Assembly: GCA_002687715.1 (NCBI GenBank)
Contig: NZBC01000123.1
Location: 1 to 48,186 of the forward strand
DNA length: 48,186 nucleotides
Reading direction: 5' to 3'
Origin: Planctomycetota bacterium
GTDB lineage: Bacteria > Planctomycetota > GCA-002687715
The notes beneath the pieces were generated by a model. The model was not told the DNA's origin, did not search any database, and saw only the letters and a program-made list of their open reading frames with translations. Position 1 is the first letter of the stretch. Every line of letters starts with the position of its first letter. Below, piece by piece: positions 42,683 to 48,186 of this stretch. The position numbers and the translations under genes were made by a program.

Positions 42683-45118
42683 CTACCGTTTCCCCGCGCG
42701 GAGCTGGAGTTCCACCTCGGCGAACCCCACACCCTTCAGGCCCTGAACCTGCGTCTCGAGGACGTCGAGCCGGATGCTGCGCACGTTCTTGGGCTTGGGC
42801 AGCGGCCACACGGTCTTGCGCCGATCGTCCATCACCATGTCGATGACGCCGAGGACGTTCCTCCGGTTGATCGTGACCTTCACCTTGCGGATGCGACTCT
42901 TGCGCTTGCTGGCGCTGCGCGTGTGCGACAGAACCAGCGTGTCGAAGCGCACCGGTCGGTCGAGGTCGATCCGGATCCACGGTTCGGCGTCGTTGTCTTT
43001 GGTAAGCCAGCCCACGGACTGCAGGCCATCGAACGCCCGCACCGCTCTCCAGATGCCGCCGTACTCCGACGACGCCGTGGCGGCGGACGTACTGCGAGTG
43101 ATGAGCAGGTTGTGGCTCGCGGCGTCGCCGTAGGCGAGGTACTCACCGACCACGTCCCACGTCGTGACCCGCACAGGGTCCGACAGAAGCTGTTGCGTCT
43201 TTCCTGCTTCTTCTGCATCGAGCGCGTGCAATGCCACGGTCACACGGACCCGAATCCAGCGCGCCCCCGGGTGTGCGAACGTGTGCCTCGCGGCAAACGG
43301 GTTCCGGCCTGACGGTTCCTTCGCGTCCCAACCCACCGTCTCGATGACCTCGGCGCCCTTCATGTCTTTCGCTGGCGCGGCCAGGTACTCGACCTTCAGA
43401 ACGCGGAGCCCCTTCTTCTCGTCGCCCGGCCATCCGAACTTCGCGAGCGCCTTGTCGCCGAACCGCGGGATGAACATCGCGAGCGGACGGTCGCCGTTGA
43501 TCCTCAGCGATACGTCCTTCGTCGCATCCTCGTACCCGAAGAGCCGCGCACCAGACGCCTGGCCTCCGGTCACCGACCCCGTCGCCTTGGCGAGGAAGAG
43601 CAGCGCGAAGCACGTGTTGACGTCGTACTCACCCTGAGCGGTCTTCCATGACCCGCCCTTGGCCTGGTTGTCGACGAGCCACTTCGCGCCCTTCTTGTAC
43701 CAGTCGTGAGGACCGAAGAGGTCGACGTTGGTGAGCCCGCCCGCCCGCTCGAGACCGTAGAGATAGTAGAGCAACCAGCGCGGGCTACCCTGGATGTTCG
43801 ACGACGTGGAGAAGTACCGCCCGAGCCAGACGATGCCGCGCTTGATCACCACCGTGACCTGGTTCTTGCGCGGCTTCATGTGCTGGTCGCAGATCGCAAG
43901 AGTGCCGACACCCGCCGCTGTCATGCTGCCCGAGGCTTTGCCCTTGGGCCGATAGGCGAAGCCGGCGGGCGAGTAGGCACCCGTGCCGGCCTCTACCAAG
44001 TGATCGAGAACACGCTCGGCGAGCTTCTTCCAAACCCGCCTCGGGATCTTCACTCCGCGTTTCGCCGCCATGTGTAACGCGAGAGCCGCGTACTGGGTGT
44101 TGGACAGGTCGACGGCACCGTGCGGGTATCCCCATCCGCCGTCGCCGCGCTGTGTCTCGACGAGCTGCCTCACGAGCCTCTCGAGCCACTCGCGGTGCTC
44201 CGTCCGATCGAGGGCCGAGAACGCGAGCACCTGGCACGCGGTCGAGTAGGTCCGCACCGGTGGACGAGTCTTCAGGAACCGGACCCCGCGCTGCACCGCT
44301 CCATGCTCCCTGTCGACTCCAGACTTGATCAGGGTGTAGATCGCGAGCGCGGTCCCGCCGCTCGGATACCCGCCGGCGGCAAAGTCGCGGAACGACCCAT
44401 CGAGGTGTTGGCGCGCGAGCATCCACTCGACGCCCCGGTCGATCGCGAGGTTGATGCGCCGCTGCGTCTTCGCCCATACTCCCGGCCCCGAACCTGGAGC
44501 GGCATGCGGACCGGGAGCGCCCGTGACGTACACCCGGAAGTGACCGATCGTGTGCTGACTGCCGTACGCGAACGTCATCTTGAACCGCACCACCGTCCCG
44601 GCACGGTGCTTGACGATGCGCACGGGCGCGAGCTGCACGACCTGCGCCTGGCCAAACCGAGGCGAGACTGCCCACCCCGTCTTCACGTTGCCATCGATCA
44701 TGGCGGCCGCGCCGTACCCGACCTGCGAGAAGGTCGCGTCGATACTCCCGATCGGGACGCGCTTCTGTCGTCCCGGCGACAGCTTGGACGCGGCGGACAG
44801 CACGAGCTCGTTGAGCACGAAGTTCCCGTTGCTGGCGCGCCCCGGCCCCTTGGCCGACAAGCCATCGTGCGGCAACACCTCGATCCGGAACCCCGTGACG
44901 TCGGTCAGCGCCGTCGGAGCATCGACGACGAATGTATCGGTCGCCGGGTTCTTGCCGCCCACGATGATCGCCCCGTCCTTCTGGACGGTGAGCGTTGCAC
45001 CCGCCTGCGACGTCGCTCGGGTCGGATGCAGCAGCTCCCAGGTACCCTGCGCGGGAATCACGCTCGTGAGAACAGCGAGGCTGATTACGGAGATGGCGCA
45101 GCGCATGGGACCGCCCAT
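42683..45118 (-). CDS. Secreted alpha/alpha-toroid protein with flanking beta-sandwich domains
   Basis: 811 residues. Signal peptide (MRCAISVISLAVLTSVIPAQ); ATG 45106 is an alternative start. Residues about 25-210 form a discoidin (F5/8 type C)-like domain (TGFRIEVLPHDG, GRASNGNFVLNELVLSA, AAAMIDGNVKTGWAV). From about 225 to 520 come prenyltransferase/squalene-cyclase-like helical repeats (RGVEWMLARQHLDGSFRDF, GVRFLKTRPPVRTYSTACQVLAF, RGDGGWGYP, AKWLVDNQAKGGSW). A second discoidin-like domain ends the protein (EPWIRIDLDRPVRFDTLVLSH, RSIRLDVLETQVQGLKGVGFAEVEL). Probably a surface carbohydrate-binding protein. The toroid is related to that at 23550. Confidence 0.85.
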   Translation of the reverse strand: MGGPMRCAISVISLAVLTSVIPAQGTWELLHPTRATSQAGATLTVQKDGAIIVGGKNPATDTFVVDAPTALTDVTGFRIEVLPHDGLSAKGPGRASNGNFVLNELVLSAASKLSPGRQKRVPIGSIDATFSQVGYGAAAMIDGNVKTGWAVSPRFGQAQVVQLAPVRIVKHRAGTVVRFKMTFAYGSQHTIGHFRVYVTGAPGPHAAPGSGPGVWAKTQRRINLAIDRGVEWMLARQHLDGSFRDFAAGGYPSGGTALAIYTLIKSGVDREHGAVQRGVRFLKTRPPVRTYSTACQVLAFSALDRTEHREWLERLVRQLVETQRGDGGWGYPHGAVDLSNTQYAALALHMAAKRGVKIPRRVWKKLAERVLDHLVEAGTGAYSPAGFAYRPKGKASGSMTAAGVGTLAICDQHMKPRKNQVTVVIKRGIVWLGRYFSTSSNIQGSPRWLLYYLYGLERAGGLTNVDLFGPHDWYKKGAKWLVDNQAKGGSWKTAQGEYDVNTCFALLFLAKATGSVTGGQASGARLFGYEDATKDVSLRINGDRPLAMFIPRFGDKALAKFGWPGDEKKGLRVLKVEYLAAPAKDMKGAEVIETVGWDAKEPSGRNPFAARHTFAHPGARWIRVRVTVALHALDAEEAGKTQQLLSDPVRVTTWDVVGEYLAYGDAASHNLLITRSTSAATASSEYGGIWRAVRAFDGLQSVGWLTKDNDAEPWIRIDLDRPVRFDTLVLSHTRSASKRKSRIRKVKVTINRRNVLGVIDMVMDDRRKTVWPLPKPKNVRSIRLDVLETQVQGLKGVGFAEVELQLRAGKR

Positions 45119-45380
45119 TATCCACGAGATCTGTCGAAAACGCAGCCGGGTCTCTGACCGGCGTAGAGACGCCTAGAGCATCCGCTGCCTCCTCGACGGT
45201 TGGGCCGCGCCCCAGGATGCGAGCACGGCAAGCGCGGCGACGGACAGACAGAACCTGGGAGCGGGGAGCCCTTGGAACGTCTCCAGTGCGGGTGGATGGA
45301 GCGAAGCCCGACGATGGGACCGGGTCGCCCAGGGAGACTTGCGTCAACGGTCGGCCATTCACGCAAAGGGCCAACGGGAT

Positions 45381-46484
45381 TCAGCGGTTTCGCGGTCTCG
45401 CTTCCGCTTCGATCACGAGCGACTCGACCGCCTGCTCCAGTGCCTCGCCGCAGACGTTCTTGTATCGGATCACTCCGCGGTGATCGAGAACGTAGATCGT
45501 CGGGAAGGACTGGATGTTCCACCGCGACGAGATCGGACCGCGCGTGCCGCCGTCGTACCACGACCGCCACGAGATCTTCTCGCGCTTCACGACGCTCTTC
45601 AGCTTCGCGACGCTGGCGTCACTGTTGACACCGAGGAGGACGAAGGGGCGTTGGGCGTACTTCTTCACGAGCGACCGCTCGAGAGGGTATTGGACCCGGC
45701 AGCCACCTCACCAGTCTCCCCAGAAGTCGATGAGGACGACGTTTCCAGCGTAGTCCGACAGCTTGAACGCAGCGCCGTCTGCATCGCACCCCTTGATGTC
45801 GGGCGCCGTCTTGCCGACGACGAGGTGCCGCAACTCGAAGAGGTCGCGCTCCGCGTGGTCGCCGAGCTTCATGCCGAAGCCCTTGCCCTTGGAGAACTCC
45901 TTCAGGATGCGCTCGAAGAGCCTGTCCGCTTCGGCCCGCAACGCCGGGCCGTCCTTGCCAGTCGCCAACCCGGCCCGCCGCGCGAGCCCGCGCGCCAGTG
46001 CGAAGCACGCCTGCCCCCGCACATCCACATCCGGCGCACGCCTCAGGACCGTTCGCAGGAATCGCTCGGATGCCGAGTCGGTCAGGTAGACGAGACGCCG
46101 GCACGCGCGACCGATGATCCGACGCTTCACGTGATGTGCCACCAGCGCATCGAGCGCATCGAGCCGGGTAGCGTCACCGCCATGCGTCACGATCCAGGTC
46201 AGGGCATCCGCGGCCGAAGTGTCGCTGGGATCGACGTCGACGATGGCCTGGAACCTCGGCAGCCAGGTCTTGGCGTCGACGCGCTCGGCGAGCAGTCGGT
46301 TGCGCTCGGTCTCGGTCTTCGCCGCGCGAAACGACCGGTACCAATCCTGGCGCGCATCCTCGAACGACCGCCGCAGGTCCTTCACCCGCACTGCGAGCGT
46401 CTTGCTTTGTGGACATATCTCCGCCACGTCGGCAGACGCCGACCCGGCGAGCAGGGCGAGAATGACAATGATGCGAACCGGCAT
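45381..46484 (-). CDS. Probable selenocysteine-containing TlpA/thioredoxin-like protein (in-frame TGA)
   Basis: 367 residues if TGA at 45708-45710 is read as selenocysteine (residue 259). Signal peptide from ATG 46484 (GGAG 9 nt upstream): MPVRIIVILALLAGSASA. Residues 20-215 form helical, alpha/alpha-repeat-like sequence. A thioredoxin/AhpC-TSA domain then starts (KTAPDIKGCDADGAAFKLSDYAGNVVLIDFWGDW), followed by U259-G-G-C262, YPLERSLVKKY, FVLLGVNSD and the cis-Pro strand SFPTIYVLD. In relatives the TGA position is the first Cys of CxxC. Without readthrough the product lacks its redox site; the downstream part starts at ATG 45668 but would have no signal or active site. A SECIS-like hairpin follows the TGA. 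It is divergent from 46580. Confidence 0.85.
45668..45681 (-). promoter_or_regulatory. Candidate bacterial SECIS hairpin
   Basis: On the minus strand CGAGC (45681-45677) and GCTCG (45672-45668) form a 5-bp stem around the loop GGTC. The GGUC starts 32 nt after the TGA. Two more pairs (U-A and C-G) extend the stem beyond a U-U mismatch. Bacterial SECIS elements are short stems with a loop starting in G or GG followed by U, as in E. coli fdhF (AGGUCU), about 16-37 nt after the UGA. The fit is good but rests on hand folding. Confidence 0.55.
45708..45710 (-). other. In-frame TGA, proposed selenocysteine codon
   Basis: The minus-strand codons around it are TTC TGG GGA GAC TGG TGA GGT GGC TGC CGG, i.e. 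FWGDW-U-GGCR. The frame is open for 258 codons before it and 108 after it. In the thioredoxin family this position is the N-terminal redox cysteine, and the resolving Cys three residues on is present. Confidence 0.7.
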
Positions 46485-46579
46485 GGGGGGGCAACTCCGC
46501 GAACCGGGAGTAGGTGCTCTCGATCCGCCCATCCTAAACCCGAATCCCCGGGGGAATCGTTCCCCGATACCATCAGAAC

Positions 46580-48082
46580 GTGCGTCTCCGCGGGAAGATC
46601 CTCGTCGCCGGCCTCGCCCCGGTCCTCTTTCTCGGCCTCCTCGAAGGCGGGCTACTCCTGTTTGACGTCCGCCCTCCGGACGCGGACCGGGCACCCGTGG
46701 TCTTCGTTGGCCACGACTTCGAATCGGAGCCCGTGGTCTGGGACGACGACGTCTTCTGGCGCATGAAGCCCGGGACGAAGACCACCGGCGCCCGGGATCT
46801 CATCAACACCGAGGGGTTCCGCGGACCTCTCCGCCCTACGCCAAGACCCGACGGAGTCCGGCGCATCCTGCTGCTTGGCGACTCCTGCACCCACGGCACC
46901 GGGGTCCGGCTCGACGCGACGTTCGGGGCGCGGCTCGAGCGCTGGCTCGGGTCCGGTTCCGTCACAGCATCCGCACCGTCAACTCCTTGGGAGGTCGTCA
47001 ACGCGGGTACTCCCGGGTTCTCCGTCTTCCAGATGGGCCGCCTGCTGGACGTCCTGGCGGAAGGGCACCGCCCCGACGTCGTCGTCATCTACCCCGGCGC
47101 GTGGAATGACTACGTCCCGGCCATGGACGCCGACGACGAGGAGCTCTACCAGCGCCTGCAGGACTCCCGCGGCGGACTCGGCCGGCTACGCATGGTGCAG
47201 ATCCTGCGCGGCATCATCGCTCCCGCACCCGATCCTGACACCGCGCGCAAGGAGCGAGACGACTACCGGAACCGTTGGTCGAAAGCCGAGGTCGGGCCGA
47301 ACGGGCGTCGAGTCCCCGAACCCGCGTTCGACCGCCTCCTCGCCGGGCTGATCGCGAACGTGAAGGCGCGCGGCGCACGTCCGATCCTGATCGTCCCGCC
47401 AGCGCCCGCGGACACCCGCGTCAAATGGCCGACCGGTACGACGTACGCGAACCTGGTCCGCGACGCGGCCCGCGACCACGACGCCGACGTGGTCGACGCC
47501 CCCGCGCTCTTCTCCGCCTCGGGCCTCCCCGACGACCGCCTCTTCGCCGACCACATCCACCCGGCGGACGCGGGGCACCGGCTGATCTTCCAGGCCCTGG
47601 CCCGCATCTGGACCCAACGCGACCTCCCGGACATCCCGCCCCCGCCGGGCGACCTCGCTCCCCGCCCGCTCATGGACGTCGGGATCAGGGAACTCTGGAC
47701 GGACCCGACTCTGGACTTCGCCATCCAGACCCACGACGGCCGCGCCGCGCTCCCGCTCCCCCACCGCGTCCGCTTCGAGCCCATCCTCATCCCCCCCCAC
47801 TCATCGCTCGTCGTCGCCCTGCGCGCCCTCGCCGCACCCGACGCCCCTCACGCCGGCCACGCCGACTTCGAGATCTGGATCCGACCGGAAGACGCCGCGG
47901 AAGCCCGCGTAGTTGCGGAACCTGTCCAGGTCCCCACAGATCGCACCGGCTGGAGCGATCCCACCTCCGCCCGCGTCGACCTCGCCCCGTATGGTGGCCA
48001 GAAGGTGGAGATCCGCCTGTCCGCCCGGGGATCCGCGCATCGGGTCACCTGGGGACGCGCGGCGATCCATCCGTTCCGCTAG
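46580..48082 (+). CDS. SGNH/GDSL-type hydrolase with C-terminal beta-sandwich
   Basis: 500 residues from GTG 46580. A membrane anchor or signal helix (about 7-28) is followed by an SGNH hydrolase domain: GDS loop LLLGDSCTHG (Ser 102), VNAGTPGFS (block II Gly), GAWNDY (Asn 176) and the block V Asp/His in FADHIHP (Asp 324, His 327). All four blocks are present. From about residue 385 to the end is a beta-sandwich-like domain (VEIRLSARGSAHRVTWGRAAI) that may bind carbohydrate. Family members are esterases or O-acetyl hydrolases of surface polysaccharides. The gene is divergent from the proposed selenoprotein; the repeat at 48106 lies 24 bp after its stop. Confidence 0.92.
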   Translation: MRLRGKILVAGLAPVLFLGLLEGGLLLFDVRPPDADRAPVVFVGHDFESEPVVWDDDVFWRMKPGTKTTGARDLINTEGFRGPLRPTPRPDGVRRILLLGDSCTHGTGVRLDATFGARLERWLGSGSVTASAPSTPWEVVNAGTPGFSVFQMGRLLDVLAEGHRPDVVVIYPGAWNDYVPAMDADDEELYQRLQDSRGGLGRLRMVQILRGIIAPAPDPDTARKERDDYRNRWSKAEVGPNGRRVPEPAFDRLLAGLIANVKARGARPILIVPPAPADTRVKWPTGTTYANLVRDAARDHDADVVDAPALFSASGLPDDRLFADHIHPADAGHRLIFQALARIWTQRDLPDIPPPPGDLAPRPLMDVGIRELWTDPTLDFAIQTHDGRAALPLPHRVRFEPILIPPHSSLVVALRALAAPDAPHAGHADFEIWIRPEDAAEARVVAEPVQVPTDRTGWSDPTSARVDLAPYGGQKVEIRLSARGSAHRVTWGRAAIHPFR

Positions 48083-48105
48083 CACTCTTCTTCCGCCAAC
48101 GGAGC

Positions 48106-48176
48106 CGGGAGCGCGGACCTCCGGAGCGTGTGAAGCAATCTGCTCTGCCGGGAGCGCGGACCTCCAGGTCCGCTCT
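48106..48176. repeat. Interspersed hairpin repeat, copy B
   Basis: The same arrangement as copy A at 13213: CGGGAGCGCGGACCT at 48106-48120 and 48149-48163 (43 nt apart), with the identical 16-nt core TGAAGCAATCTGCTCT at 48131-48146. Here the hairpin is GCGGACC (48156-48162) with GGTCCGC (48167-48173). It sits just downstream of the SGNH hydrolase gene. Confidence 0.85.
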
Positions 48177-48186
48177 GACGGCGAAG

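Noticed and set aside
45119..45380. PEP-CTERM-like tail on the minus strand (hydrophobic segment then basic residues)
   Set aside because: There is no start codon and only about 45 codons are open; probably chance or a gene relic. I found nothing else in this gap.
1..48186. tRNA, rRNA, CRISPR array, transposase or prophage
   Set aside because: I looked for T-arm patterns, rRNA core sequences, regular repeat-spacer arrays and transposase/integrase motifs by eye and saw none. A weak tRNA could be missed without a covariance search.

Overview
The window is high-GC bacterial DNA, and its gene content points to a member of the Planctomycetota. Pointers to that phylum are three large Ser/Thr kinases fused to membrane and TPR segments (one with the DWG variant of the DFG motif), ECF sigma factors, two Gfo/Idh/MocA proteins with N-terminal twin-arginine-type leaders, many secreted proteins of unknown function, and a BlaI/BlaR1-type pair without a beta-lactamase. 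I saw no rRNA, tRNA, CRISPR array, phage or transposase. The assignment is inferred from gene content only.

Layout. 1-6576: a kinase cut by the window edge, a tiny His-rich lipoprotein, then a minus-strand block (Gfo/Idh oxidoreductase, ApbE flavin transferase, second Gfo/Idh protein, CxxCH membrane protein, small lipoprotein). 6741-10541: a 1266-residue protein with a GT4 glycosyltransferase domain at each end and a long coiled coil between them. 10555-16036 (minus): lipoprotein, rsmB, ECF sigma factor, a coupled hypothetical gene with fmt, and a thioredoxin-like TPR protein. 16122-19784 (plus): a Cys-pair TPR protein, a 630-bp non-coding stretch with strong hairpins, and a hybrid histidine kinase. 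19786-22656 (minus): a LOR-type saccharopine/lysine reductase coupled to a DUF418 membrane protein, with a truncated sigma-factor remnant upstream. 22820-29500 (plus): a hypothetical protein, a PDZ-toroid secreted protein, two tandem secreted paralogues and a secreted dipeptidyl peptidase III. 29652-36412 (minus): kinase-TPR, an isopenicillin-N-synthase-like oxygenase and the BlaR1/BlaI pair with its operator. 36575-48082: a third kinase, two lamin-tail-domain paralogues, an APC permease, a secreted toroid protein, a probable selenoprotein and an SGNH hydrolase.

The strongest unusual signal is at 45381-46484. A TlpA/thioredoxin-like protein is interrupted by an in-frame TGA exactly where the first redox cysteine belongs (U-G-G-C). 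The frame continues with intact thioredoxin sequence, and a small hairpin with a GGUC loop begins about 27 nt after the TGA. This is best read as a selenocysteine-containing oxidoreductase.

Second, a hairpin-bearing intergenic repeat (two identical 15-mers 43 nt apart around a 16-nt core) occurs at 13213 and 48106, with a degenerate half copy at 39138. A different long inverted repeat lies at 29525-29637 between convergent genes. Most other genes are ordinary housekeeping (rsmB, fmt) or lineage-typical signalling and secreted proteins whose substrates cannot be read from sequence.
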